Assembly (NCBI GenBank): GCA_003599815.1
Contig: QZJZ01000054.1
Span: forward strand, 1 to 63,774
Origin: Candidatus Auribacter fodinae
Lineage (GTDB): Bacteria > Auribacterota > Auribacteria > Auribacterales > Auribacteraceae
Direction of reading: 5' to 3'
Length of the DNA: 63,774 bases
Shown here: positions 18,773 through 28,034 of the stretch, one piece after another
How positions within the stretch are numbered: the stretch's first letter is position 1
Layout: each line of letters opens with the position of its first letter
Notes under the pieces: generated by a model
Seen by the model: only the letters and a program-made list of their open reading frames with translations
Databases searched by the model: none
What the model was told of the DNA's origin: nothing
Position numbers and translations under genes: made by a program

Positions 18773-19445
18773 GAAAGATTTTTCATTTATCGTCTTAATA
18801 CCTGCCTACAATGAAGAACTGCACATAAAGAAGCTCATTGAGGATGTAAAAAAATACGCTGACAATATTCTGGTCGTCGATGACGGGTCTCAGGATAAAA
18901 CCGTTGATATACTGAAAGAAACTCGAGTGAACTATCTTGTACACGAACAAAATGCGGGAAAAGGCGCATCACTGGTTGACGGTTTCAAATATCTTCTGAA
19001 TAAAGATTTCGATTATGTTCTCACAATGGATGCTGATGGACAACATGCTCCGAGCGACATACCAGCGTTTACTCAGTGCGCCGCCCTGTCGAACGCAGAT
19101 ATTGTGGTTGGAAACAGAATGTCAGATACTTCCGGTATGCCGCTTGACAGGTACCTGACGAACCGTTTTACGTCATGGGTTATTTCAAAAATGGCGCATC
19201 AGAAAATTTCCGACAGCCAGTGCGGATTCAGGTTAATCAGTAAAAAAGTTCTTGAAAATATTGACATTGAAACAAAAAATTACGATACTGAATCGGAAAT
19301 TCTGGTCAAAGCCTCACGCAATGGTTTTAAAATCGCTGAAGTTCCGGTAAAAACCATCTACGGAAATGAATCAAGCGATATTCACAAAATCAAAGACACC
19401 ATTCGTTTTTTTAAACTGGTATTTAACCTTAAAAAGAAAAGATAA
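18759..19445 (+). CDS. family 2 glycosyltransferase (DPM1-like)
   Basis: A 228-residue GT-A glycosyltransferase without membrane helices. The nucleotide-binding start is LIPAYNEELHIKKLIEDV, with VVDDGSQDKT and the metal motif TMDADGQH; SDSQCGFRLIS is typical of the polyprenyl-phosphate glucose/mannose synthase branch. It probably loads a sugar from a nucleotide donor onto a lipid carrier or a related acceptor; the substrate cannot be read. It overlaps proS by 14 bases and precedes the DedA-like gene by seven. A second DPM1-like enzyme is at 44.4 kb. Confidence 0.85.
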   Translation: MSMNKKDFSFIVLIPAYNEELHIKKLIEDVKKYADNILVVDDGSQDKTVDILKETRVNYLVHEQNAGKGASLVDGFKYLLNKDFDYVLTMDADGQHAPSDIPAFTQCAALSNADIVVGNRMSDTSGMPLDRYLTNRFTSWVISKMAHQKISDSQCGFRLISKKVLENIDIETKNYDTESEILVKASRNGFKIAEVPVKTIYGNESSDIHKIKDTIRFFKLVFNLKKKR

Positions 19446-19452
19446 TTGAGCT

Positions 19453-20046
19453 ATGTTTAAACCGTTAAGAAAATTATACGACTGGGTGCTTCACTGGGCA
19501 CATACACCGTACGGTACCCCGGCGCTGATATTGAACTCATTTGCAGAATCGTCTTTTTTCCCAATTCCGCCTGATGTGCTTCTGATAGCACTATCAGTAT
19601 CTCGCCGTAAGAAAGCATTATTGTATGCCTTCTTAACAACAGTCGCATCAGTACTTGGCGGAATACTGGGATATTATATCGGATACGCTTTGATGGAAGC
19701 TGTCGGCTGGCCCATTATTAAGTTCTATCATAAAGAAGAAGTCTTTGCTAAACTCATAGAAATGTTCAGAGATAACAGTTTCCTTGCTGTCCTCATTGCG
19801 GCGTTAACGCCCATACCATATAAGGTGTTCACCATTGCGGCAGGTGCAAGCAGTAGCCCTTTTGGAGTATTTGTTGTTGCTTCCTTGCTTGGCAGAGCGT
19901 TGCGTTTCATGGCTCTCGGAGTCTTAATTTATATTTTTGGAGAACGCATTAAGACCTTCATCGACAAATATTTCAATTTATTGACTGTACTCTTTATGGT
20001 ATTATTTATTATAGGCGTTATTTGCATTAAATTATTTGTAAAATAA
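19453..20046 (+). CDS. DedA/VTT (YqaA-type) membrane protein
   Basis: A 197-residue membrane protein with the SNARE-associated/VTT fold. The early motif ESSFFPIPPDVLLIALS, the GGxxGYxxG-like GGILGYYIGYALM and ALTPIPYKVFTIAAG are the family marks. Members are lipid-carrier or phospholipid flippases/scramblases (UptA, PopT are relatives). Placement at the end of an operon making undecaprenyl-PP fits lipid-carrier recycling, but that is inference. Confidence 0.85.
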   Translation: MFKPLRKLYDWVLHWAHTPYGTPALILNSFAESSFFPIPPDVLLIALSVSRRKKALLYAFLTTVASVLGGILGYYIGYALMEAVGWPIIKFYHKEEVFAKLIEMFRDNSFLAVLIAALTPIPYKVFTIAAGASSSPFGVFVVASLLGRALRFMALGVLIYIFGERIKTFIDKYFNLLTVLFMVLFIIGVICIKLFVK

Positions 20047-20082
20047 GACGATTTTTCTCTGGATTAATTTTCGGTATATCTA

Positions 20083-20088
20083 TATAAT
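20083..20088 (+). promoter_or_regulatory. -10 element upstream of tRNA-Pro
   Basis: A perfect TATAAT lies 16 bases before the mature tRNA. The -35 at the expected spacing is weak (TGGATT at 20060-20065). It would start transcription close to 20095. Confidence 0.35.
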
Positions 20089-20104
20089 TCACATCTGATT
20101 GAGT

Positions 20105-20181
<77 letters not shown>

Positions 20182-20250
20182 TTTATCACATCTCTTCATC
20201 GATTCGCATAAACGTTCACCCGGCAGTACAGCCACATGGAGAACGCTGTT

Positions 20251-20541
20251 ATGGAAAATCACACTACCAGATCACAGGTCAAGGTTTTTTACGAGGGGCA
20301 TGTACAGGGAGTCGGGTTCCGCTATTCAGTATTGTCCATTTCCCGACGATTTGAGATCACTGGATACGTAAAAAATCTTCCTGACGGGCGAGTTGAGGTG
20401 TGCGCGGAAGGGGATGACAGGGAATTGAACGAATTCCTTCATGCAATAAGCGTAAGCCACTTACGGAACTATTTCACTGATACGGCAAAGAGTTGGAATG
20501 CCTATACCGGCAGGTTTCAGTCGTTTGGCATAAGACAGTAA
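20251..20541 (+). CDS. acyP: acylphosphatase
   Basis: A 96-residue protein with the acylphosphatase fold. The phosphate loop [12 protein letters not shown] carries the catalytic Arg, and [11 protein letters not shown] carries the catalytic Asn. The enzyme hydrolyses acyl phosphates such as acetyl phosphate. The ATG at 20251 has GGAG nine bases upstream; an in-frame ATG at 20236 would add MENAV and lacks a ribosome site. It is probably expressed separately from the helicase that follows 52 bases later, or in a small unit with it. Confidence 0.92.
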   Translation: MENHTTRSQVKVFYEGHVQGVGFRYSVLSISRRFEITGYVKNLPDGRVEVCAEGDDRELNEFLHAISVSHLRNYFTDTAKSWNAYTGRFQSFGIRQ

Positions 20542-20593
20542 CATCTCGTACAGGTATGAGACACTCTTAATACAAAAGATAACAGGAACCGGT

Positions 20594-22627
20594 ATGTTCA
20601 AAAACCTTGATTCCCAACTCAACCCCGAGCAATACAAAGCTGTTACCACAATAAACGGCCCTTTGCTTGTCCTTGCAGGAGCAGGCACAGGTAAAACCCG
20701 TGTTATTACGTTTCGAATTGCGTACATGATATCAGAGAGGATCCCCGCAAAAAAAATTCTTGCTGTGACATTTACAAATAAGGCCGCTAAAGAAATGCGG
20801 GAACGGATAGGAAAATTGCTCCCAAATAAAACAGCTAAGCCCCACATATCAACCTTTCATTCTCTGGGACTCCATATTCTCCGTCAGGACATTCAACATC
20901 TGGGGTACCGGCCTAACTTCTCAATTTATGATGAAGCTGACCAGCAGGCAATGATGAAAAATATTGTGCATGATGTTTGGCCGCACCTTATAGATAAAAT
21001 CGATATTCCCGCAGTAAAAACTGCTATCAGCAAATACAAAGAATCGTTTATTGACCCCAAAGAAGCGGAAAATAAAGCCGCCACGCCAGTCGAACTTGTT
21101 AACGCAACCATTTATCGCGAATACGAACTACGATTAAAACATTTCAATGCCGTGGATTTTGACGATCTAATAATTCTCCCGCTTCGCTTGTTTTCCGAGC
21201 ATCCTGTTATTCTGGAAAAATTTCAGGATCAGTTTCATTACATAATGATTGATGAATTTCAGGATACCAATTACCCTCAGTTTAGATTTACTCAGCAGAT
21301 CGCGTCCAAATATAACAATATCTGCGTGGTAGGTGATGACGACCAGAGCATTTACGGTTGGCGTGGAGCTGATTACAAAAATATTCTCGAATTCGACCGC
21401 CATTTTCCAAATACCACAGTCATAAAACTTGAACAGAATTACCGTTCTACTATGAGCATTCTGGAAGCGGCAAACAGCGTCATCAAAAACAACCTGATGA
21501 GAAGACAGAAAAAACTGTGGTCAAATAAGCAAAACAACAAAAAGCTGACCCTATTAACCTATGCTACCGCACGGGAAGAAGCTGAATCCGTAGTACAGCA
21601 TATTATCGATCAAAAGCTCCGTAAAAATTTTGCGTTCAAAGATTTCGCTATCCTCATGCGTACGGCTCATCAATCACGACTGTTCGAAGAACAGCTCCGC
21701 AAAAGCCGAATCGCTTACGCCATGATTGGAGGAACACGTTTTTTTGACAGAAAAGAAGTGAAAGACATTGTTTCCTATCTGAAACTATTGATGAACCCGA
21801 ATGATGAAGTCAGCCTCATGCGGATAATCAATACTCCGCCACGGGGAATCGGGCTGACCACGCTTGCCGCTCTCAATGATTACTGCAAAAAAACCAAATC
21901 ATCTTTAATGGACGCTTTGAAAAAAGCTGAAACTCTGCCTGAACTCAACAAACGTTCCGTAATCGCAATACAGGAATTTCTTGATATCATTGCAAAATAC
22001 AGAAGCAGAGTTGATGATAGTTCCTGTAATCTTGCGGAATTATTGGTGGAATTCATTAAAGATATCAAATATGAGAAAGAAGTCGCTCGAGTCAGTGAAG
22101 ACCGTGATGAAATATCGTCACGCATGGTGAATGTGTATGATTTTATTGACGATGTCCGTTACTTCCAAAGTAAAGATGATAATGATAAGAGTTTACGAAA
22201 CTACCTGTCATCGATTACGCTAAACCCGGCAAACGATAAAAATCAGGAAGATGAACAGAAAAAAGATGAGTTAACGCTGATCACCATTCATAGCTGTAAG
22301 GGCTTGGAGTTTCCAATTGTATATCTTGTAGGGATGGAAGAAGGCAAATTTCCCCATTCAAGGTCGATTCAGGAAAACGAAGGTGATATATCTGAAGAAC
22401 GCCGTTTGTGTTATGTCGGTATAACACGTGCAAAAGACGAACTATACTTAAGTTACGCGCTCGGAAGAAACAAATACGGTGATATAGAACCTGCGTATCC
22501 GTCGCGCTTTTTAAAAGAAATCCCGGAACATCTTATCGAGTCGGATGACCTGAGCGTATCGGAAGAGGACGAATCCAAAATAGCCGAATTTTATCTCCAG
22601 AAAATGAAAAATATTGTGAATTCATAA
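20594..22627 (+). CDS. UvrD/Rep-family DNA helicase
   Basis: A 677-residue superfamily 1A 3'-5' helicase. Motif I is AGAGTGKTRVITFR, motif Ia AVTFTNKAAKEM, motif II MIDEFQDTN, motif III VGDDDQSIYGWRGA, motif IV QNYRST, motif V TIHSCKGLEF and motif VI YVGITRAKDEL. The length is that of Rep or a PcrA lacking the C-terminal RNA-polymerase-binding tail. Roles in replication restart and repair are expected; choosing between rep, pcrA and uvrD needs phylogeny. Confidence 0.95.
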   Translation: MFKNLDSQLNPEQYKAVTTINGPLLVLAGAGTGKTRVITFRIAYMISERIPAKKILAVTFTNKAAKEMRERIGKLLPNKTAKPHISTFHSLGLHILRQDIQHLGYRPNFSIYDEADQQAMMKNIVHDVWPHLIDKIDIPAVKTAISKYKESFIDPKEAENKAATPVELVNATIYREYELRLKHFNAVDFDDLIILPLRLFSEHPVILEKFQDQFHYIMIDEFQDTNYPQFRFTQQIASKYNNICVVGDDDQSIYGWRGADYKNILEFDRHFPNTTVIKLEQNYRSTMSILEAANSVIKNNLMRRQKKLWSNKQNNKKLTLLTYATAREEAESVVQHIIDQKLRKNFAFKDFAILMRTAHQSRLFEEQLRKSRIAYAMIGGTRFFDRKEVKDIVSYLKLLMNPNDEVSLMRIINTPPRGIGLTTLAALNDYCKKTKSSLMDALKKAETLPELNKRSVIAIQEFLDIIAKYRSRVDDSSCNLAELLVEFIKDIKYEKEVARVSEDRDEISSRMVNVYDFIDDVRYFQSKDDNDKSLRNYLSSITLNPANDKNQEDEQKKDELTLITIHSCKGLEFPIVYLVGMEEGKFPHSRSIQENEGDISEERRLCYVGITRAKDELYLSYALGRNKYGDIEPAYPSRFLKEIPEHLIESDDLSVSEEDESKIAEFYLQKMKNIVNS

Positions 22628-22657
22628 TACAAGCTGGTATTTGTAACGCTAATTTAT

Positions 22658-22687
22658 TTGACATACTGCTGTTTACCTACCTATAAT
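22658..22687 (+). promoter_or_regulatory. near-consensus sigma-70 promoter, likely leaderless
   Basis: TTGACA at 22658-22663 and TATAAT at 22682-22687 are spaced 18 bases. The -10 box overlaps the first in-frame ATG (22686). Transcription would start about seven bases beyond the box, at or beside the ATG at 22695. The same geometry occurs at 57301-57329. Confidence 0.7.
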
Positions 22688-22694
22688 GAAGAGC

Positions 22695-25028
22695 ATGAAA
22701 CGATTTATACCATTTTGTCTAATTATTTTTTGTTTTAGTTTCCTGATTGGTATACAGTCAGGGAAAACCTTACTTCCCCATGATAAAGTTTATCTTAAAA
22801 ACGGACGCATTATCGAGGGATCGATACTCGATGAAAATGAGGATTTTATCCGTATATCAATCGATGATATTTCCGAAATAAAAATTCCCCGCGACTCTAT
22901 ACAATACATAAAAAAAATATCTGAGCAAACGTTGCAAAAAGCCAAAGAATTCGAAGACGAGCAAAAAGCCAAAGGCCTTGTGTATTATAACGGTAACTGG
23001 ATTACTCCTGAAGAACACGAACGGTTAAGCGAACGGGATCTTCTCGCCGAAGAGATAAGGACTCTCCGCGAAGAAAAAATGAGAGTTCTTCAGCAGATAT
23101 CCGAGCTTCAGGGAAGCCGATCATTTGAGAATGAACGTTTCCGGTTCAGTTTCAACCCCCCGGCAGGCTGGCAGCAAGTCGACACTAAAACCGAAAACGC
23201 CGTATGCCGATTTGAAAATTCTTCACAGGACGCCTTTACTGAATACATCATGGTCGTTGTTAAACCAAAAAGCAACGCGGTACTCGATCAGGCATTTATT
23301 AACGATACCGTAACAGGTATGGCAGAAAACCAACAGGGCTATCTCACCAAACTACGCGGTTTTGATATGATCAAAATCGACGCTCTTAATGGTGTAAAAA
23401 TGGTAGTCAGCCGTTATTTTTTTAAAGAAGACGACCAGACTCAGGAGCCGTATCATCAGAAAGTGATCCTTTATTTCGTGCCGGGTGATACCTATTTATA
23501 TCGAATAGAATGTTCATGTCTTATAAAAGATTCAATTTTGTTTGATGATGTATTCACAAAAAGTGTGGAGTCTTTTGTTATTAAGGACAGGGCAACTGCA
23601 CCAACGCAGGCAACGCAAATAGCGCAAAGAACCTTTTCCACTGGAACAACAGCGCCAGTACAAGAGCCTCAACAACAGCCATCCGCGATTGCACCAGAGC
23701 CCTTACCCGTGCCGGAAGAATCAACGCAGGAACCAATTTACCAGCAAATTGAACGAATTTCAGAGCCTGTTGAAGAATTCGGTGTCGATAAGGTCTTCCT
23801 GCAAGACGGAAGAACATTATCAGGTACCATTATGCAGGAAAGCAATGATGAAATACGAATACGAATAGAATCACCGGGAACACCTGAATACATCATATCT
23901 GTTACTAAAGACACTATCTCAACTGTAGAATGGATGCCCGAAAGCGAAAGACAACGCAAACTGCAATATGAAGAAGAACAACGCCAGAAAGGCCTCGTTA
24001 AGTTTTACGGACGGTGGATTACCCGCCAGGAACGATCGGATTTCTTTCGTCAGGCAACTGAAGAACAGGAACAAATGTTGCGCTTGAAAGAACTGGCAGA
24101 CTCTCAGGAAGCTCAGGATCTAAAAAATGAGCAGGAACAAGCGACACAACAACAGCAGGATCAGCAAACCACCGAAATTCTCGCACAGCTCAAGCAACTT
24201 GAAGATGAAAAAGCCTCTTTAATGACACAACTTGAAGAACAACGCGATGTAACTAATCAGAAACTGGACGAATTCCTTGAACGAGAGAGACAGGAGGCTC
24301 CTACCGGAAAAATCGCGAAAGGTACACTGGATGCAATTGTCACAATCCTATCTCGTAGTAAGTATACGTATGATGATCAATTTCAGGCGTCGGCCAGCGC
24401 CGCTATCATTGATCCTGATGGGATTATATTGTCAAATTACTTCATTGGTTCCGATCCCATGCGTGAAGACTGGGAAATACAACTGAAAGGGCAGGATGAA
24501 TCAAACAAACTGCAAGCTCGCATAATTCAGTATGATCCAATTCTGGACGTGGCAATAGTCAAAGTGAATGCCCGCGGCTTACCTTCACTGCCTCTTGGGA
24601 GCGCCGCTTCTCTCATTCAGGGTGATCAGATTATAAATGTCGGTGCGCAACTGGGCTATCAGGACGCATACAAAACCGGACGGGTACTCAGCCTCCAAGT
24701 TGAACTTGTTGACCTCTTTGATGTTAACTGGAAATTACGCCGCAATGTTGAGAAGAAATACGGTACTTTAAGTATTGAAGACTTAAAACGACGGTTTAAA
24801 AGCGATTACGGTAAAATCCAGATGATACAACACAATGCCATCACCTTTGATAGAAATAATGGCGGACCTTTGCTTAATAAAGATGGGGAAGTGGTTGGAA
24901 TCAACCAAAATTTAAACATCAGGGGCGCCGTGTCGGTCGTACTGCCGCCAACAACTCAAAGCTTCAATATGGCAGTATCAATTAACGCCATAAAGAATCA
25001 GCGCAAATTCACCAACTATTTGAGATAG
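22695..25028 (+). CDS. secreted protein with inactive trypsin-like domain
   Basis: A 777-residue exported protein with a signal peptide (MKRFIPFCLIIFCFSFLIG). A unit of about 85 residues is duplicated: first copy from DKVYLKNGRIIEGSI to YYNGNWITPEEHE, second copy from DKVFLQDGRTLSGTI to FYGRWITRQERSD. Between them is a PsbP/Mog1-like domain (FRFSFNPPAGWQQVD onward). A Gln/Glu-rich coiled coil follows, then a trypsin-like domain from about residue 560. That domain has Phe583 (or Tyr582) where the catalytic His is expected and Asn722 in RNNGGPLLN where Ser is expected; Asp618 in DPILDVAIVKV remains. It is probably a binding or scaffold protein, not a protease. The start at 22695 is chosen because the -10 box covers the earlier ATG. 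Confidence 0.8.
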   Translation: MKRFIPFCLIIFCFSFLIGIQSGKTLLPHDKVYLKNGRIIEGSILDENEDFIRISIDDISEIKIPRDSIQYIKKISEQTLQKAKEFEDEQKAKGLVYYNGNWITPEEHERLSERDLLAEEIRTLREEKMRVLQQISELQGSRSFENERFRFSFNPPAGWQQVDTKTENAVCRFENSSQDAFTEYIMVVVKPKSNAVLDQAFINDTVTGMAENQQGYLTKLRGFDMIKIDALNGVKMVVSRYFFKEDDQTQEPYHQKVILYFVPGDTYLYRIECSCLIKDSILFDDVFTKSVESFVIKDRATAPTQATQIAQRTFSTGTTAPVQEPQQQPSAIAPEPLPVPEESTQEPIYQQIERISEPVEEFGVDKVFLQDGRTLSGTIMQESNDEIRIRIESPGTPEYIISVTKDTISTVEWMPESERQRKLQYEEEQRQKGLVKFYGRWITRQERSDFFRQATEEQEQMLRLKELADSQEAQDLKNEQEQATQQQQDQQTTEILAQLKQLEDEKASLMTQLEEQRDVTNQKLDEFLERERQEAPTGKIAKGTLDAIVTILSRSKYTYDDQFQASASAAIIDPDGIILSNYFIGSDPMREDWEIQLKGQDESNKLQARIIQYDPILDVAIVKVNARGLPSLPLGSAASLIQGDQIINVGAQLGYQDAYKTGRVLSLQVELVDLFDVNWKLRRNVEKKYGTLSIEDLKRRFKSDYGKIQMIQHNAITFDRNNGGPLLNKDGEVVGINQNLNIRGAVSVVLPPTTQSFNMAVSINAIKNQRKFTNYLR

Positions 25029-25047
25029 TATACGTTTCGACAGGAAA

Positions 25048-27486
25048 TCAATGCACGCTCTGCACTGAATCATCCGTTTGTACCGCTGATTCTTTGATAA
25101 AATTGTGGGCATGCCAGAAAGGGCTGTTTTCCACATCTTTATAAGTTTCGTAACACTTAAAGAAATATTCTACCAATTCAGGATCAAACTGTGTTCCTGC
25201 ACAACGCCTAATCTCATTAAGCGCAAATTCAACATCAAGACGTTTACGGTATGTCCTGTTGCTGGTCATGGCGTCAAATGTGTCTGCGATTGCGATTATA
25301 CGCGCTGTCAACGGGATATCTTTTCCCTTGAGGCCATCAGGATATCCTCGCCCGTCAAATCGCTCATGGTGATGCTTTACTCCGGGAATGATCCCTATAA
25401 ACTCATTAACATGTTTCAGAATATCTTCACCTTTAACAGGATGTGATTTAATAACCTCAAACTCTTCATCAGTCAGGCGACTGGTTGAGCAAAGGATTGA
25501 ATCGGAAATACCGATTTTGCCGACATCATGCAAAATGGCGGAAATGCGCAGATTTTCCAGTTCCGTTGGTGTTAGACGCATTTCCGCACCAATCATTTCA
25601 GAAATAGCAGTAACACGCTCTGAATGGCCTGCGGTATACTGGTCTTTGGCATCAATGGATGCGACAAGCGATTTAATTGTGTTCAGGAAAAAATCGCGTA
25701 AATTGTTATACAACAAAAAATTTTCCAATGATACCGCAGACTGTGAAAGAATAGACTTTAACAGTGTGAGATCGTCATTTGTAAACTCAACCAGTTTACC
25801 GGAAACAGGATGCAGTTTGTTGCATAGACAGATAATACCTATTGTTTCCTGATGTACCACCATAGGCACCAGCAACAACGAATGAATTCGTTCCAATGTA
25901 CAGGATATTAAACTGCTTTCTGCCGTTATAGAAGCGCCTACATCATTCATTACGATAGGGCGTTGTGTTGTTACTAAAGTACACTTCAAGTGATCAACCA
26001 CCTCTATCAGCTCTTTTTTCAGCCCTAGTTCACAGTCCTCTTTGAAAATTTCGCCTTTTCGGATCATTGAATGGTGATCATCATCCTGTTTGATATACAG
26101 TAAAGCGGCTTCGGCTGGCAACGCCTCAAAAATGTTTTCTATAATGAGCGATGGGGTATCGGATACTTCGCAAATATCCAGAATGCGTTCACCAACCTTG
26201 TTGATAATTCCAAGTTCTTCGTCTTTTTTAAGGATAACGCTAAATGCATCCTGCAATTTTTTCACAAGATTGATAGCAAAATGCAGGAATATAGCGAAAA
26301 TAATCGGAACTATCTCAAGTATGAAATTGAACTTGATGAAAAGATATATCGCAAGAAACGAATATAAACTGGCTATTAATGTTGATACTAAAGTTGTTTT
26401 GAAGAAGTTTAATTTCGATATTCCCAATCCGATGAGTATTGAAAATATAAAAATAAGGAAAGTAGAGTATAATCTGTTCCAGCGATGGATAAATTCGTTA
26501 TTAAGATATGAATTTATTAATGATCCCTGAAGAAATAACCCGAAAATAATGTCAAATGGCGTCACGCACTCATCAGCGTTCGTTAATCCATGAGATGTCT
26601 GACCGATGAGGACAATCTTGTTAGCGAAATTTTTTGCAGGTATCTTGTTATCAACTACATCTGAGAAACTATAAAACCGAATTGTATCGACACTGAAATC
26701 GGGCAGGTCAAGATGCATGAAATCAATCGCTGTCTCAGGATTAAAATAATTGATAGGAAGACAATTATCTTCATCCAGAGGAATAACCATGTCGCGAACG
26801 ACAACACTATGTTTACCGAAATGGACTTCGGTTTTATCGATTCCCCTGTATTCAAGAAACGCCTCAAATGACATGGGATAGTATATTGTGTTATTGTTAT
26901 ACAACATGAAGGGGATACGTCGTATTTTGCCATCACTGTCCGGTATGGCATTTATATGTCCCTGATGCTCTATGGAACGTGTGTACAAGGGCATATTCTG
27001 GCGAATCAAGTCGGCGACAATCATGTTTCCCAGCTTATTCTTTGAACTGGTATTAACCTTTTGTGGAGTAAAAACGGGTAATGTGATATTAGACGCTGTC
27101 TTGAAAGATTTTGCCAGTATCTGGTCATTTTCAACCTGTGCTCCGGGCAAGTCAAAAAAGACATCAAAACAGATAGATTTTGCTCCGGCTTTGGTCAGAT
27201 TATCGACAACTTTGGAGTAAAGATCTCTCGGTATCGGATATCCGCCGATTTTATCAATACACTCTTTTGTAATCCCAATAATAACAAGATTCGGGTTTAA
27301 GGTTGGATTCTGGCGTAATCGAAAACGCCAATCTACGGTGATCGCTTCAATTTTATCGAGAACATGAAAATTGAAGAATATCGCTATGATAATACCGATA
27401 ACTATGCTTATGGTGAGATCGCGAATATATTGCAGCCGGGTGTTATGAGCAAGAGCTTGTTTTTTCTTATGAGCGTTAATATCCAT
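25048..27486 (-). CDS. CHASE2-GAF-HD-GYP signalling protein
   Basis: An 812-residue membrane signalling protein. One N-terminal helix (about 28-45) leads into an extracytoplasmic CHASE2 sensor (to about 335), followed by three helices (about 340-420), a GAF domain (about 440-600) and a C-terminal HD-GYP domain. The HD metal site HDVGKIGISD, the motif HHERFDGRGYPDGL and IADTFDAMTSNRTYR are intact, so cyclic-di-GMP (or related dinucleotide) hydrolysis is expected. AGGAG precedes the ATG. It is monocistronic and convergent with the pseudoprotease gene. Confidence 0.9.
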   Translation of the reverse strand: MDINAHKKKQALAHNTRLQYIRDLTISIVIGIIIAIFFNFHVLDKIEAITVDWRFRLRQNPTLNPNLVIIGITKECIDKIGGYPIPRDLYSKVVDNLTKAGAKSICFDVFFDLPGAQVENDQILAKSFKTASNITLPVFTPQKVNTSSKNKLGNMIVADLIRQNMPLYTRSIEHQGHINAIPDSDGKIRRIPFMLYNNNTIYYPMSFEAFLEYRGIDKTEVHFGKHSVVVRDMVIPLDEDNCLPINYFNPETAIDFMHLDLPDFSVDTIRFYSFSDVVDNKIPAKNFANKIVLIGQTSHGLTNADECVTPFDIIFGLFLQGSLINSYLNNEFIHRWNRLYSTFLIFIFSILIGLGISKLNFFKTTLVSTLIASLYSFLAIYLFIKFNFILEIVPIIFAIFLHFAINLVKKLQDAFSVILKKDEELGIINKVGERILDICEVSDTPSLIIENIFEALPAEAALLYIKQDDDHHSMIRKGEIFKEDCELGLKKELIEVVDHLKCTLVTTQRPIVMNDVGASITAESSLISCTLERIHSLLLVPMVVHQETIGIICLCNKLHPVSGKLVEFTNDDLTLLKSILSQSAVSLENFLLYNNLRDFFLNTIKSLVASIDAKDQYTAGHSERVTAISEMIGAEMRLTPTELENLRISAILHDVGKIGISDSILCSTSRLTDEEFEVIKSHPVKGEDILKHVNEFIGIIPGVKHHHERFDGRGYPDGLKGKDIPLTARIIAIADTFDAMTSNRTYRKRLDVEFALNEIRRCAGTQFDPELVEYFFKCYETYKDVENSPFWHAHNFIKESAVQTDDSVQSVH

Positions 27487-27615
27487 AAAATCTCCTGAGA
27501 CTATTTATTATTTTGTAATATCGGTAGTTATCGTAATCTCATTAATAAAAAAAGAACTGGATGCCTGTTCAGAGTGCCACACGGAAACCGACCGGTAATT
27601 TTTTTTTGTTAGCTA

Positions 27616-27644
27616 TTGCATATTTTCATACATTTCTATACGAT
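27616..27644 (+). promoter_or_regulatory. promoter upstream of thioredoxin
   Basis: TTGCAT at 27616-27621 and TACGAT at 27639-27644 are spaced 17 bases, giving a leader of about 60 bases before the ATG at 27711. It lies in a 224-base divergent spacer that also serves the HD-GYP gene on the other strand. Confidence 0.45.
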
Positions 27645-27710
27645 ATCCATATCCGTAAACAATCAGATGTGTTGTAAATATTAAAACCTATTAAAAGAAA
27701 GGTGTTATCC

Positions 27711-28034
27711 ATGAGCGGTTTAATTGAGGTTACTGCTGAAAATTTTCAGGAAGAGGTTTTGGAATCTAATACGCCCGTACTCGCTGATTTCGCGGCGGAA
27801 TGGTGCAATCCATGCAAACGCCTTGCTCCTATCATCACTGAAGTTGCCCGTGAAATGACTGGTAAATTAAAAGTTGTTCATATTGATATCGACACAACCT
27901 CTGATGTCGCATCGCAATACGACATTCTTAGCGTCCCCACGCTGATCCTGTTCAAAAATGGGGAAGAAGCCGCCAGAAACATCGGGCTGATCGCGAAACA
28001 AAATCTTGTTGATTTTATCAATAATAACTTGTGA
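27711..28034 (+). CDS. trxA: thioredoxin
   Basis: A 107-residue single-domain thioredoxin that reduces protein disulfides in the cytosol. The active site is Trp31-Cys32-Asn33-Pro34-Cys35, so the usual Gly of WCGPC is Asn. The cis-proline motif SVPTLILF is present. AAAGG precedes the ATG at 27711; an earlier in-frame start three codons upstream would include the Shine-Dalgarno. The gene overlaps the following TPR gene (GTGA). Confidence 0.93.
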   Translation: MSGLIEVTAENFQEEVLESNTPVLADFAAEWCNPCKRLAPIITEVAREMTGKLKVVHIDIDTTSDVASQYDILSVPTLILFKNGEEAARNIGLIAKQNLVDFINNNL

